From SD8 sp035528475 (GTDB lineage: Archaea > Halobacteriota > Methanomicrobia > Methanomicrobiales > Methanospirillaceae): a stretch of DNA of 64,000 nt. The translations under genes and the position numbers were made by a program. How positions within the stretch are numbered: the stretch's first letter is position 1; each line of letters starts with the position of its first letter. This document shows positions 1-9,036 of the stretch, piece by piece. The notes beneath the pieces were generated by a model. The model was not told the origin of the DNA. It saw nothing but the letters and a program-made list of their open reading frames with translations, and made no database searches. Location of the stretch: assembly GCA_035528475.1 (NCBI GenBank), contig DATKYO010000115.1, forward strand, positions 5,129 through 69,128, written 5' to 3'.

Positions 1-897
1 TCTGGTTATTCGGGCGAGGGCTTTGTAAATATTCACATGACAAGCCCTGGTGGAATGAATTATACTGCACTCTGGCAGTCCACAACTGTTTCTTTACCGT
101 TGACAAACCAGGTCGTCGGCAGTTCACCCTGGTACTGGGTACCTGCAGGTGACCCCACGCAGGGATGGAACACCGGTGTTCTCGATGTGTCCGGTGCCCG
201 GATCTATGAGCCCGGCGAATATATTGTCTATGCTGAGATAGATCTTCACAATATAATTAACAATTATAGAGCCCCGGATGGCTCTGTTTATATCGGAAAA
301 ACGAGAACAACAACAAATACTGTCACAATAACAGAACTTCCATTAATCAAGTATGTGGAATTATACCAGGGATGGAACCTCTTCTCCACACCGGTGGTCC
401 TGGAGAGCGGTTATACCAAATTTGACGAGGTATTCAGTGCTGAAGAACAGGCAAAGATACTGGTGTTGCTGGGATGGGACGGCTCCACGTGGTACATACC
501 TTCAGCAGATACCGACCTTAAGCCGCTTGACGCATACTTTATAAAAGTAAAGGAAAGCATGACTGCAGAAGCGGTGCTCGTCCCGTCAGAATCTATCTCT
601 TCACCGCCTGCAAGATACCTGACCGAAGGTGTGAACCTTATCGGCCCGGCACAGGGATATGACTCTGATCTTGGAGGATTCCCTGAAATGCCACTCAACC
701 AGGCTCTGATCTGCATCGAGCAGGCCCCCGGGGGTAAGACTGGCTACATCATGGTGATAAGTCCGGCCCTTAACCAGCCCGGATGGGCATATGCCTTGGG
801 CGGCCCCATGTATGACCTGCTCCCCTACGATGGATACTGGGTTGTCATGGAGAATGCTGGCACCCTGTGCGGGTTTTCCATCACTCCGATTGGATAG
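1..897 (+). CDS. C-terminal part of a secreted surface protein (cut by window edge)
   Basis: The reading frame is open from base 1, so this is the C-terminal 298 residues of a longer protein. The first part is beta-rich and Ser/Thr/Asn-rich, like the DUF3821-type surface proteins of Methanomicrobiales. From about residue 120 there is a two-lobed domain built on the motif GWNLFSTP and a second lobe with GVNLIGPA, ending shortly before the stop. The same kind of domain closes the protective-antigen-like protein at 35-38.7 kb (motifs WNFISVP and GWNAIGF). The domain is probably a cell-surface module; its function is not known to me. The gene is convergent with nre. No anchor helix is visible at the C terminus. 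Confidence 0.75.
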   Translation, partial: SGYSGEGFVNIHMTSPGGMNYTALWQSTTVSLPLTNQVVGSSPWYWVPAGDPTQGWNTGVLDVSGARIYEPGEYIVYAEIDLHNIINNYRAPDGSVYIGKTRTTTNTVTITELPLIKYVELYQGWNLFSTPVVLESGYTKFDEVFSAEEQAKILVLLGWDGSTWYIPSADTDLKPLDAYFIKVKESMTAEAVLVPSESISSPPARYLTEGVNLIGPAQGYDSDLGGFPEMPLNQALICIEQAPGGKTGYIMVISPALNQPGWAYALGGPMYDLLPYDGYWVVMENAGTLCGFSITPIG

Positions 898-905
898 ATT
901 GCGAT

Positions 906-919
906 TATTCTCTTTTTTT
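906..919 (+). terminator. Poly-T terminator between convergent genes
   Basis: A run of seven T (913-919) follows the stop codon of the surface protein by about 15 bases. Archaeal transcription ends at such T-runs. The opposite gene ends at 954. Confidence 0.4.
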
Positions 920-953
920 GATGATAAAACAATTAATTATCATCTCACTTTTT

Positions 954-2114
954 TCAAAACATCGCAAGCGTCGCCTGCCTCTCTCTTTGCAGGCCTTTTA
1001 ACATGGTGCTCTCCCCGATAAACCGGGCCATCGGGAGGATCATCTTCTCCGAGATATAGGAGAGTGCCTCCCCCATTTCATCGAACATGGTCGGTCGCTG
1101 CTGCATGGCCTGCCTCACATTCTCCCGGACATTAAAAACACCGAGCGGGACATAGCCTTTCCTGGCCTCACGAAGGACAATTGCCCCCGCCTGCCTTCCT
1201 TCTCTTGCCAGCGATTCCAGCACCGCCATTTTACAGGAATAATAGCACCCTCCTACCGGGGAGTATCCGGTCTTCTTCGCATGCCCCTCACAGTCGGAAA
1301 AGATCATCTCTTCCCTTCCCAGCACATGCAGGAATGCCTCGATCCACTCGTACTGCCAGCCCGTGGGCATCAGGAGCACTGCATAGTGGTTATTGAGGCT
1401 TGAGAACTCCCGCACCTGGAATGAGTTGATCAATTCGTGTTTTTTCACCTCATTCAGCATCCGGTCTCCAATCGCAGTGTCACAGGCTGTAATTGACCAA
1501 CGGGTAGGGACCATCCTCCTGCCCTTTCCCATGCCCAGGGCACCAACGGAGAGGGCCTTTTGAATACTGGTGAAGGGGACACCATCCCGATGTAGCTGTA
1601 AAATCGCCTCCGTTGCAGAAAGGTCGCTATCATTGTACGCCTTTTCCAGGTGTGGCTCCCAGCGTCCACCCTCCATTTCAAACCTTTCTAACGGGGCACT
1701 GGGCCCGTAAGGTGTGTGGTCCCCGCCAAAAGAGCTGCCCTGCGGAGAGTGTCCAAAGTGGGCCTCACTTTCAACCGACGTGTTGGAAAGCCCAATCTCC
1801 TGCAGTATTTCAACAAAACGAGTGTCCAGGTCCCTTACATGTTGGATACGCTTCCCTCTCACGAGATCCATCCGGTAGCCAATAATCTCCTCCTGTGAAC
1901 TGTTCGAGGGGATCCATGCCTCGGGCATATCCATGATACCGGTATCCCCGTGAAGGGGGGCAATCATGGGGCCGGCATACACCTTCGGGTAATTCCAGGC
2001 CCCGATAAAAACCGATGGAGGGGAGCTCCCTTCAATTTCCCTTCCCAGTTCACGTGACCGGATGGGCACACTTGCAGTGAGTTTTCTTAAATACGCTCCC
2101 TTCGCAATGGCCAT
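954..2114 (-). CDS. nre: Nre-family DNA repair protein
   Basis: This 386-residue protein matches the archaeal Nre (NreA/NreB, COG1602) family. Family-typical stretches include the N-terminal segment with VFIGAWNYPKVYAGP, a central GWQYEWIEAFLHVL and the Cys-containing SDCEGHAKKTGYSPVGGCYY. The last seven residues, QATLAMF, fit a PCNA-interacting (PIP-box) motif Q-x-x-L-x-x-F at the extreme C terminus, which is a known property of this family. Known: Nre proteins bind PCNA and act in repair of DNA damage such as mitomycin C lesions, probably with UvrABC or a helicase. The ATG is about 30 bases from a TATA-like box, so the mRNA is nearly leaderless. The gene stands alone between two oppositely or separately transcribed genes. 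Confidence 0.9.
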   Translation of the reverse strand: MAIAKGAYLRKLTASVPIRSRELGREIEGSSPPSVFIGAWNYPKVYAGPMIAPLHGDTGIMDMPEAWIPSNSSQEEIIGYRMDLVRGKRIQHVRDLDTRFVEILQEIGLSNTSVESEAHFGHSPQGSSFGGDHTPYGPSAPLERFEMEGGRWEPHLEKAYNDSDLSATEAILQLHRDGVPFTSIQKALSVGALGMGKGRRMVPTRWSITACDTAIGDRMLNEVKKHELINSFQVREFSSLNNHYAVLLMPTGWQYEWIEAFLHVLGREEMIFSDCEGHAKKTGYSPVGGCYYSCKMAVLESLAREGRQAGAIVLREARKGYVPLGVFNVRENVRQAMQQRPTMFDEMGEALSYISEKMILPMARFIGESTMLKGLQRERQATLAMF

Positions 2115-2139
2115 TGTTGAAGAATGGTGTATCGGTCAA

Positions 2140-2148
2140 TTATATAGC
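2140..2148 (-). promoter_or_regulatory. TATA box of nre
   Basis: The minus strand reads CTATATAA here, centred about 30 bases upstream of the nre ATG. The spacing predicts transcription starting only a few bases before the start codon. Confidence 0.55.
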
Positions 2149-2255
2149 GGTGTGGTGCGGGGGGAGAAAGTGAGCCTGAAAAAATAGACCGCTGAAAACA
2201 CACATTTTCGATAATGAAAAATCAGGAAAATTGAATGGCCGGTTCTCCCATCCAA

Positions 2256-3263
2256 TCAGAACTCCAGCACGGTTGCCGCCCACGTAAACCCGAGGGCACT
2301 GCTGGCAAGCACAACCAGGTCACCCTGCCGAATTTTCCCTGATTCCCTGGCCAGTTCCAGAGCAAAAAGAGTGTCAACAGGGCCCATATGCCCATAATCA
2401 CAGAGCGTGGAAATCGTATTGTGCTCCGATAACTCAAGAGTCAGGAGGATCTCTCGTGAAAGCCCCTGCTTTACCTGGTTTGTGAACAGGAAATCTATAT
2501 CTTTCACGCTTCTGCCGCTCATCTCCACTGCCTCGCGTATCACCCGCACGTAATTGTTAAGATATGTCACGGAAAAGATGCGGTCCAGCTCTTCCCGGTT
2601 TTCCACACAGATATACATATTCCGGGGATTGGCTGCTCCATCTGCAGGGGGAAGGCGGGTGCCTCCAAAGGGGAGTTTGACATAATCTGAAAGTGATCCG
2701 TCAGTCCGTGAAGCGTATGATCGAAGTCGGTTGCCTGGCTCTTTTTTACGGAGCACTGCCGCTGCGGCCCCGTCTCCGGCGATGAAGACAGAAAGAGCAT
2801 CCGTATTTGTATAATCTACTGCCATTGAGAGTATGTCGGCACAGACTACAAGGGCACACTCAATTTCCGGGTGTGCGGCTAACAGCTGCCGGCAGATATG
2901 CAACCCCAGGTTGCCGCCATTGCAGGCATTCTTCACCTCAAAGGCATATGCATCCTTTACTCCGACAGCTGCCTGTATCCTGGCAGCTGGTGACCAAAAG
3001 CGGTAATCATAGAAACCGGCACCACAGTAGGCCACAATACCTATCGATGAGGGATCTATTCCGGCTTTGCGTATGGCTTCCTGTGCGGCGGCCGTACCCA
3101 TAACTGAGGGGTGTTCATCTTCCCCTGCAATATGCTTCTGTTCAATACCAATGGATTCGGTAAATACATGAAGCGGAATACCGGAACGCTCCGACATTTC
3201 AACACTGGTAATCACCGCATCCGGAATGTAATATCCGATTCCCGCGATTCCTACCGTTTCCAT
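2256..3263 (-). CDS. KAS III-like 3-oxoacyl-ACP synthase family protein
   Basis: This is a 335-residue thiolase-fold enzyme of the FabH/KAS III family, which condenses acyl thioesters. The start at 3263 is chosen because AAAGGA lies just upstream; an open frame continues 27 codons further but has no such site. The nucleophile Cys114 sits in NACNGG. At the positions where FabH has His (HQAN) and Asn (GNTS), this protein has Asn262 (TNQVKQ) and His292 (YGHMGP), so the two other catalytic residues appear swapped. The C-terminal stretch GDLVVLASSALGFTWAATVL is typical of the family. Methanogens lack ordinary fatty acid synthesis, so the substrate is unknown; a secondary acyl or polyketide-type reaction is possible. 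The regulator at 3359-4144 lies upstream in the same direction and may be cotranscribed. Confidence 0.8.
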   Translation of the reverse strand: METVGIAGIGYYIPDAVITSVEMSERSGIPLHVFTESIGIEQKHIAGEDEHPSVMGTAAAQEAIRKAGIDPSSIGIVAYCGAGFYDYRFWSPAARIQAAVGVKDAYAFEVKNACNGGNLGLHICRQLLAAHPEIECALVVCADILSMAVDYTNTDALSVFIAGDGAAAAVLRKKEPGNRLRSYASRTDGSLSDYVKLPFGGTRLPPADGAANPRNMYICVENREELDRIFSVTYLNNYVRVIREAVEMSGRSVKDIDFLFTNQVKQGLSREILLTLELSEHNTISTLCDYGHMGPVDTLFALELARESGKIRQGDLVVLASSALGFTWAATVLEF

Positions 3264-3358
3264 ATTCCTTTCATTATTTTCATCAGGATTGTTCGGCATA
3301 AAATGCAATCCCATAAAAGTAGGCGGGCAGGAACAAAATAGCAATCGAATAGTTATAT

Positions 3359-4144
3359 TCAGGGTTTCTCGTTTTGCGTGGGCCTTAACTCAAACCTGCA
3401 GGAATTGTTGCCCATTGCGTAGCATCTCGTTTCCACCGCATTATGATCGGCCTCAAAGTGCGCTGAAAAAAGTGAGGAGAGAAGGCCGGCTTCAAATGCG
3501 CATACAGGTTTGCCGGTAACAGGCAGATCAATGCATTCAAAACAGTCATAGATGTTGAGCGTCAGCGGATCCGTACTCTCGAGTTCTACCTGCCCCAGGG
3601 CATGGGCATCCCAGAACCATTTGATTTTCTCTACCATGCCGGGAGTGTCCTGATGAGCGACTGATGCATATATCCGGGTTCCAACTCGCGAACCGGCCAT
3701 ATGCAGGAGTGGATCAATACTGATGCCTTCTGAGAGGAGTGTGATTCTTACGGTGCTCATAATAAACCTGAAAAAGTCTGCAGTATCCTTCTCTGAGGGA
3801 ACGAATTCCCGGATATGTCGTTCTGCCTTGAACTGGATCCTGTCTGCCGCGGAAGCTCCTACCAGGTAAGACGAGTTGATATGGAAGATCTTTTTCCGCC
3901 CATCCTCCGGATCACCTCTGAATCCGATAATCCCGGCGTCGGTGAGACCTTTCAGATGGACAGATACCGTTGACTTCGCCCGCCCGGCTCCGCTCACGAG
4001 ATCTTCGAATGGCAATTCGCCGCCCTTCAGCATTTCAAGGATATTTATCTTTACAGGACTTTCTATGGCCTGTATTCCCTCATCCGAGGCAAAAATTCCT
4101 ATAAATGATGACGGAAGTACAGAATTATCAGACTTTTCATTCAT
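3359..4144 (-). CDS. ArsR-type HTH regulator with V4R ligand-binding domain
   Basis: Residues 20-100 form a winged helix of ArsR type (PVKINILEMLKGGELPFEDL, then STVSVHLKGLTDAGII). The C-terminal half ends with features of the 4-vinyl-reductase (V4R) domain: conserved Cys in NIYDCFECIDLP and ETRCYAMGNNSCRFEL. V4R domains bind small, often hydrophobic ligands. The combination suggests a one-component transcription factor that senses a metabolite. The gene lies directly upstream of the KAS III-like gene with a 95-base gap, and the two could be coregulated. A TATA box lies about 40 bases upstream of the ATG. Confidence 0.8.
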   Translation of the reverse strand: MNEKSDNSVLPSSFIGIFASDEGIQAIESPVKINILEMLKGGELPFEDLVSGAGRAKSTVSVHLKGLTDAGIIGFRGDPEDGRKKIFHINSSYLVGASAADRIQFKAERHIREFVPSEKDTADFFRFIMSTVRITLLSEGISIDPLLHMAGSRVGTRIYASVAHQDTPGMVEKIKWFWDAHALGQVELESTDPLTLNIYDCFECIDLPVTGKPVCAFEAGLLSSLFSAHFEADHNAVETRCYAMGNNSCRFELRPTQNEKP

Positions 4145-4180
4145 AACGTGAGTTCTCTTATAATCTTGTGCATCAAAAAG

Positions 4181-4190
4181 TATATATAAA
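4181..4190 (-). promoter_or_regulatory. TATA box of the V4R regulator
   Basis: The sequence TATATATAAA (plus strand), reading TTTATATATA on the minus strand, lies about 40 bases before the regulator's ATG at 4144, in the 143-base region between two divergent regulator genes. Confidence 0.5.
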
Positions 4191-4287
4191 TTTAGTTCGT
4201 ATACAATAGAATGTTCGTGGAGTATAAAACTATAATGATCGGGAACTGGGTGTTTCGCTGAGGGACACTCATGTCCGGAATCTCACG

Positions 4288-4602
4288 GTGATTGAACACA
4301 TGCAACTAGAAACAAATCGCGGCAGGCCCGCTATCCGGGGCATTGCCGAAAAACAAGAAAAGGAGATTGATGAAACTATGACTGGAATCAGCATTGAATG
4401 TCTGCCCTCTTCGGCAAAGGCGGTGTTTTCACTGCTTCTTGACGGTAAGCCAAGAACATTAAACGAAATGGTAGGCAATGTATCCTTTTCACCAAGAACC
4501 ATCAGAAACGCACTGAACCGACTCCGTGAAAATGGCCTCATTGTGGCCAAATTCAACTTCAGGGATGCCAGGAAACCCCTGTATCAGATAAAGACAGCCT
4601 GA
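4288..4602 (+). CDS. Small winged-helix transcriptional regulator
   Basis: The core from about residue 33 (CLPSSAKAVFSLLLDGKPRTLNEM, then SPRTIRNALNRLRENGLI and a wing ending in PLYQI) is a MarR/ArsR-like winged helix found in many methanogens. The start is uncertain: a GTG at 4288 and ATG at 4300 have no ribosome site, while the ATG at 4378 has AGGAGA 11 bases upstream and would give a 74-residue protein that still holds the whole winged helix. The gene is divergent from the V4R regulator and shares its promoter region; a TATA-like GTATAAAAC at about 4222 could serve it. The target is unknown. Confidence 0.7.
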   Translation: MIEHMQLETNRGRPAIRGIAEKQEKEIDETMTGISIECLPSSAKAVFSLLLDGKPRTLNEMVGNVSFSPRTIRNALNRLRENGLIVAKFNFRDARKPLYQIKTA

Positions 4603-4779
4603 CGGGCAAAACCGTCCGTCCTGTCCTTTTTCCCTCCGGGTATGGGATTACAACGATTGGATATCCCGAAGCTTCCATTACCCCCGTTCAGAGCCGGATC
4701 TCATTGACACCTCTGTCCTCTTCTCTTCGATGAGGCCGGCCACCTATTGCGGGCCATTCCCTTCTTCAACGCCACCATT

Positions 4780-4979
4780 CTATACTCCAAAGACCGTTCT
4801 TACCAGTATCCCAAGGAGGAATGATATGGCTGCAATACCCACAGGCTCAAGAGCGACATCCCGGTAAATCGTTTCCAGAAGGGAAGATCCCTTGCCATCG
4901 ATGTATAGAATGTGAAGAATGCTATCCAGGTTAGATCCGGATTCCTGATCTTCTTTATAATATCGTTCCTGAAGTTTTC
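4780..4979 (-). pseudogene. Remnant of a small membrane protein, frameshifted
   Basis: The 400-base gap after the winged-helix gene is not empty. On the minus strand one frame runs from about 4979 with RNPDLTWIAFFTFYTSMARD then LPFWKRFTGMSL, and a second frame continues with EPVGIAAISFLLGILVRTV before a stop at 4780. Read together they look like the C-terminal end of a membrane protein with one frameshift near 4840-4850. No start codon or ribosome site is present. I do not recognise the family. The open frames are short, so this is a tentative call. Confidence 0.3.
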
Positions 4980-5080
4980 CTAAAAACCAATGTGGATTTT
5001 TTGCATTTTTTCTGTTGTCCTGTCTGCATACCAGAAGAAAGGCAGATTTTTATGTCAAAGATACTAATTCTCACCATATT

Positions 5081-6100
5081 ATGGCCGGGGAAGTAAGTAA
5101 GAAAAAGGAAGAGCTCTTTGGCTATGAGAAAGAGCTTGAATTGGCCATTCAAGCCGTAAAGGAAGACCAGCAAGGGAAACATACCAACGTGGCAATTATT
5201 TCTGAACCCTTTGCCGGACGGACTACCCTGGTTCAGGCACTGGCAAAGGAATTCCCTGGTCAGACAACCTCGATCTCTTTTAACTCTGTTATGACCGAAC
5301 GGGCATTTATCTCCACCCTGCACGAGGCAAATGACATCGTGATCATGGATAACTGTCATTTCCTGGCCATGAGAAAAATCGGCGGGTTCGTTCAGCTGGA
5401 TGAATTCCTCAAATTCCTCTCCACTTCCCCAAAAATCTTCATTACAACATGGAACAGTTATTCCTGGTCGTATCTTTCAGCAGTCAAGAACATCCATGAG
5501 TTTTTCCCTACGATTATAAGGTTGTCCCCTATGGATTCAGAGTCCATAAAACAGATGATACTCTCCCGATATGATCAGGATATCGAATATATCAATGATA
5601 TTGCGACCGAGGGGAGAAAAGTCTCTTTTTCATGGAGTAGTGTCCACTTTCACCTGCCATTCTCCAAAACCGAATATCGCCTCCCATGGCCGTATATCGA
5701 TCTCTCCCGGATATTCCGGAAGAAAAAAGAGGAAGACGTTACTGAGATCATATTTGAGAGGCTAAGAAGGGTTTCTGCAGGGAATCCTGGTGTTGCCAGG
5801 AAGATCTGGGATAATAGTTTTGAAGATCCTACCATCTGGGTGAGCAGTATACAGGATCCTTCGTATTCAATCAACCTTTCAATCAATGAGGCATACATTC
5901 TCGGAATACTACTGACCATGGAATCAATCCAGCTCGGAGATCTCGCCGAGATAGCGGGGCCGGAGATCGATGTGGAAAAGAGCCTCTATTTACTTATCAG
6001 CAATGGACTTGTGGTGGATGAAAAAGGGTTCTATACCATACATTACCAGGCCCTGAAAAGTGTTATCCAGTATCTTGAACTGAACAGGATGGTGTGGTGA
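5081..6100 (+). CDS. AAA-type ATPase partner of an MscS channel
   Basis: This 339-residue protein has a STAND/AAA-like P-loop domain. The Walker A-like segment is SEPFAGRTTLV, with Arg in the place of the usual Lys, and Walker B is DIVIMDNCH. A helical region follows, then a C-terminal winged-helix-like part (NEAYILGILLTMESIQLGDL, then SLYLLISNGLVV). The start at 5081 (MAGEV) is preferred because the upstream in-frame extension is low in quality. The stop is one base before the ATG of the MscS gene, so the two are cotranscribed and probably translationally coupled. The ATPase could gate, regulate or respond to the channel. The atypical Walker A leaves open whether it hydrolyses ATP. Confidence 0.65.
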   Translation: MAGEVSKKKEELFGYEKELELAIQAVKEDQQGKHTNVAIISEPFAGRTTLVQALAKEFPGQTTSISFNSVMTERAFISTLHEANDIVIMDNCHFLAMRKIGGFVQLDEFLKFLSTSPKIFITTWNSYSWSYLSAVKNIHEFFPTIIRLSPMDSESIKQMILSRYDQDIEYINDIATEGRKVSFSWSSVHFHLPFSKTEYRLPWPYIDLSRIFRKKKEEDVTEIIFERLRRVSAGNPGVARKIWDNSFEDPTIWVSSIQDPSYSINLSINEAYILGILLTMESIQLGDLAEIAGPEIDVEKSLYLLISNGLVVDEKGFYTIHYQALKSVIQYLELNRMVW

Positions 6101-6101
6101 G

Positions 6102-6959
6102 ATGGCAGATGGCGTGCTGATAAATACCACTCAGGAATTAACAGCCCCTGTCACGCTGACGCAAATCGGGCTGGATACAATCCTTTATATCCTGATAGTC
6201 ATCGTCATTTCATACATACTTGTCAGGGTATTTTCCTTCATACTGCGTATTATATCGGAAAAATTCCCCCGCTACCGCCACCCGGTTACCATGCTGATCC
6301 CCCTTCTCAAGATAATCATCTACTTTACCGCACTCTATTATATTCTGTTCGCGCTTATCCAGCCGGATGTGACACAACTCATTGCATTCTTCGGTCTTTT
6401 CGGCGCTGCACTCGGCCTGGGTTTAAAAGACCTTTTCGCCGACATCGTTGGCGGGATTGTAATTATCTTTGAAAAACCCTACCAGATTGGAGATAAGATC
6501 ACCATAGGAAACCAGTATGGAGAGGTAAAAGATATCGGAATACGGTCCACAAAACTGGTCACACCGGGTGACAGCCTCGTCTCTGTTCCCAATTTTGTGA
6601 TCTTTTCGCAGGCCGTATCCAGCGGAAATGCCGGGAACGTAGCCATGATGGTCGAGATCGATCTCTTTATCGATCCCGAATGTGATACCGGAAAAGCGAT
6701 GAATATTCTCAAAGAGTCGGTTGTTACTTCAAAATACGTGTATATATCAAAAAAATTTCCCTATACCATTCTCCTTGAAGATCACCCCTATTATAAGAGA
6801 ATCCGGGCGAAAGCGTATGTGAATGACCTCCGGAATGAGTTCGAATTCAGGTCCGAAGTAACCCGCAGGGCCTGGATTGAATTCAAAAAAGAAGGCATCA
6901 AGCCCCCGAGATACAGGATCCCGGTAGGTGAACCGGTCGATTCTGTTTCCCGCTCATAA
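6102..6959 (+). CDS. MscS-family mechanosensitive channel
   Basis: The protein has 285 residues. Two N-terminal membrane segments (about 22-50 and 65-90) are followed by the pore helix with the Gly/Ala-rich motif FGAALGLGLKDLFADIVGG and then the beta domain (FEKPYQIGDKI, TKLVTPGDSLVSVPN). This is the MscS pattern: a heptameric channel that opens on membrane tension and releases solutes on osmotic downshock. The C-terminal soluble domain is complete (FEFRSEVTRRAWIEFKKEGI). It overlaps no upstream gene but follows the ATPase by one base. Its stop abuts that of the convergent HTH gene. Confidence 0.92.
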   Translation: MADGVLINTTQELTAPVTLTQIGLDTILYILIVIVISYILVRVFSFILRIISEKFPRYRHPVTMLIPLLKIIIYFTALYYILFALIQPDVTQLIAFFGLFGAALGLGLKDLFADIVGGIVIIFEKPYQIGDKITIGNQYGEVKDIGIRSTKLVTPGDSLVSVPNFVIFSQAVSSGNAGNVAMMVEIDLFIDPECDTGKAMNILKESVVTSKYVYISKKFPYTILLEDHPYYKRIRAKAYVNDLRNEFEFRSEVTRRAWIEFKKEGIKPPRYRIPVGEPVDSVSRS

Positions 6960-8066
6960 ACCCGGCAGGGGAAGATCGGGATTGAGCAGGATATCGTTCG
7001 GAAGGCCGGAAAGAGCGACGGCGGCAAGGGCACCAATCACACCTCTTCTCCCGTGGAGGGAAATTCCGGACTGCTCCGCAACCTCTTTTGCACTCTCAAG
7101 GCTCACCCCCCCGAGCCGTGCCCGGCTCCCATAATCCCGCAGGCCTTCCGGAATCCGGAACCCTTTTTTCACTGCCATTCCCCATTCGGCAGAGAGGGCT
7201 TCATCTCCAATAAACAGCAATGCCTTATCCAGTACTTTTTCAAAAAGTTCGGGCTCAACCGCCAGTTCGATATAGCTGCAGGAATTCCCTGCAGTCTTCT
7301 CTTTAATACCAGGGTATAACATTGCCACGTAATGCCCTATCGGAAAGACCCCTTTCATGGTACAGAGATACTGGAGAAGGGCCAGTGAAAGGGCAAATGT
7401 AGCGCCCCCTTCACTGCTGTCGGTATCGTCGAGTCCAATAACGACGTAGGTAAGAGCCCGGCTACGGATTTTCCCTTCAACGATATCCCCGTTTCGTGAA
7501 ACGATTACTTCCCGTACTCCTTCTGCATGGGACATCATGTCGGTGAGTGAATAAGCAGGGCCTCCGATGCAACGGATGTGCTGGATAATATCTTCCCCGT
7601 CGCGTTCCACGCCTGCAACGCCTACAGCAGGGGCAGGGTGAAGACCTATCGCCATCTCTTTCAAACCGATCCGGGCACATTCCCGAAGGAGGTTGCCGTC
7701 TCTTCGGACATTGATGAGCACCCCGCCGGCAAGCGTATGGTGATGGCCACAGAAAGCCGCACATGCGCCACTCAGACACTCGTGATATATCTCGACCCTG
7801 TCACCGTCGATGGTAGTGAATATTTTGCGGCAGGCACTGGAAGGCATTGCACTAATGGCCGCATATTTTGCCGGAATTCGCCCTTGTTTTCGTTCTTTTA
7901 AGATTACACAACCCTCGTCTACCAGGCGGTTTATCCAGTCCTGAGCGGTGCTGCGTGGCACAGCCGCGCCTTCCTGAATATTAGTTACAGAAAAATAGCC
8001 CTTTTCCATTGTACATGCACGCATCAGCTGGAGGTATTCCCTCCTTCGCTTAATGACGCCCTGCAT
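6954..8066 (-). CDS. HTH protein with TiaS-like DDTDS domain
   Basis: The first 90 residues carry a helix-turn-helix (AAVPRSTAQDWINRLVDEG). A middle segment has clustered Cys/His (ECLSGACAAFCGHHH). The C-terminal part has VIGLDDTDSSEGGATFAL, the DDTDS-type nucleotide-binding motif known from TiaS (tRNA-Ile agmatidine synthetase) and from methanogenesis marker protein 11, followed by a second family-like region ending in ALAAVALSG. It is probably a member of the methanogen-specific marker 11-like group with an added DNA-binding domain; I am not certain of the exact family. The ATG at 8066 has AGGGA upstream and overlaps the end of homoserine dehydrogenase by 17 bases, so it is the third gene of that operon. 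Confidence 0.6.
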   Translation of the reverse strand: MQGVIKRRREYLQLMRACTMEKGYFSVTNIQEGAAVPRSTAQDWINRLVDEGCVILKERKQGRIPAKYAAISAMPSSACRKIFTTIDGDRVEIYHECLSGACAAFCGHHHTLAGGVLINVRRDGNLLRECARIGLKEMAIGLHPAPAVGVAGVERDGEDIIQHIRCIGGPAYSLTDMMSHAEGVREVIVSRNGDIVEGKIRSRALTYVVIGLDDTDSSEGGATFALSLALLQYLCTMKGVFPIGHYVAMLYPGIKEKTAGNSCSYIELAVEPELFEKVLDKALLFIGDEALSAEWGMAVKKGFRIPEGLRDYGSRARLGGVSLESAKEVAEQSGISLHGRRGVIGALAAVALSGLPNDILLNPDLPLPGL

Positions 8067-9036
8067 GACTATCCCTGATGAATATAAGGTCACCGATAAT
8101 CGCGCTTGCAGTTTCCACCGATCCTGCACCTTTGCCAATCAGCGTGATTTCACCAGCCATATCAGTCTTAATACTGATCGCGTTGAGGCTCCCTTCCACC
8201 ACCAGGGGATGAGTCCAGGGGAGAATTCGAGGAGCCACCCGCAGAATCCTCTTTTGCGGAACTGCTTCTGCAACAAGCCTGATTGTGCAGTTTTGTTCCT
8301 CGGCCAGCCGCAGGGCGTCGGTAGTAAGGCTGTCAATACCGGTGATGTCAACATCCTCAAGAACCGTATTCCCTCCCCATATGGCATTGGAGAGTATCAC
8401 CAGCTTGATAGCGGTATCAATCCCCTTCACGTCATACGTGGGATCTGCCTCTGCATACCCCATTTCACGGGCCTCCATGAGCGCCTGTTCATACGTGAGT
8501 CCTTCAGCCGCCATCCTGGTGAGAATATAATTGCAGGTCCCGTTCAATATCCCCAGTATAGCCAGAATTCGGTTCCCGGCAAGGCCATGCTTCAGCGCGT
8601 GCATCACAGGGATGGCGCCACCCACCGTAGCCTCATAGCGGACCTGCACACCATGTTGATCTGCCAGTGACTGTAACATTGAATATTCTCTGGCGATAGG
8701 TCCTTTATTGGAAGTCACCACATGTTTTCCCCTTTCGAGAGCTGCCTTTATAAAAGACAATGCAGGCTCGCCAGTCATGGCATTCGTGGGGGTTACCTCC
8801 ACCAGCGCATCATAATCGCCATGCAGGATGATATCCATCGCCGAAAGAGACTTGTCCCCGCAGAATCCGTGCTCCCGCTTTGCCTCCAGGACTTCCTCAA
8901 TGTGGATCCCGTCTTTATCCATAAGTGCACTTTTTGAATCTGCAATCCCAGTTACCACAAGACCCAGATTCTTCTGGTCCACCATCTCCAGAAGCCCTCT
9001 TCCCACGGCCCCCATGCCAAGAATTGCGATCTTCAT
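8050..9036 (-). CDS. hom: Homoserine dehydrogenase
   Basis: The enzyme reduces aspartate semialdehyde to homoserine, the branch point to threonine and methionine. The N terminus GMGAVGRGLLEM is the Rossmann dinucleotide site. Family motifs follow: VVTSNKGPIA, YEATVGGAIPVM, ILNGTCNYIL and YAEADPTYDVKGIDTAIKL, which contain the catalytic Lys/Asp residues and substrate contacts. At 328 residues it is the short archaeal form without a C-terminal ACT domain. The regulatory ACT function seems to be supplied by the separate gene just upstream, which overlaps it by four bases (ATGA). Confidence 0.95.
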   Translation of the reverse strand: MKIAILGMGAVGRGLLEMVDQKNLGLVVTGIADSKSALMDKDGIHIEEVLEAKREHGFCGDKSLSAMDIILHGDYDALVEVTPTNAMTGEPALSFIKAALERGKHVVTSNKGPIAREYSMLQSLADQHGVQVRYEATVGGAIPVMHALKHGLAGNRILAILGILNGTCNYILTRMAAEGLTYEQALMEAREMGYAEADPTYDVKGIDTAIKLVILSNAIWGGNTVLEDVDITGIDSLTTDALRLAEEQNCTIRLVAEAVPQKRILRVAPRILPWTHPLVVEGSLNAISIKTDMAGEITLIGKGAGSVETASAIIGDLIFIRDSHAGRH

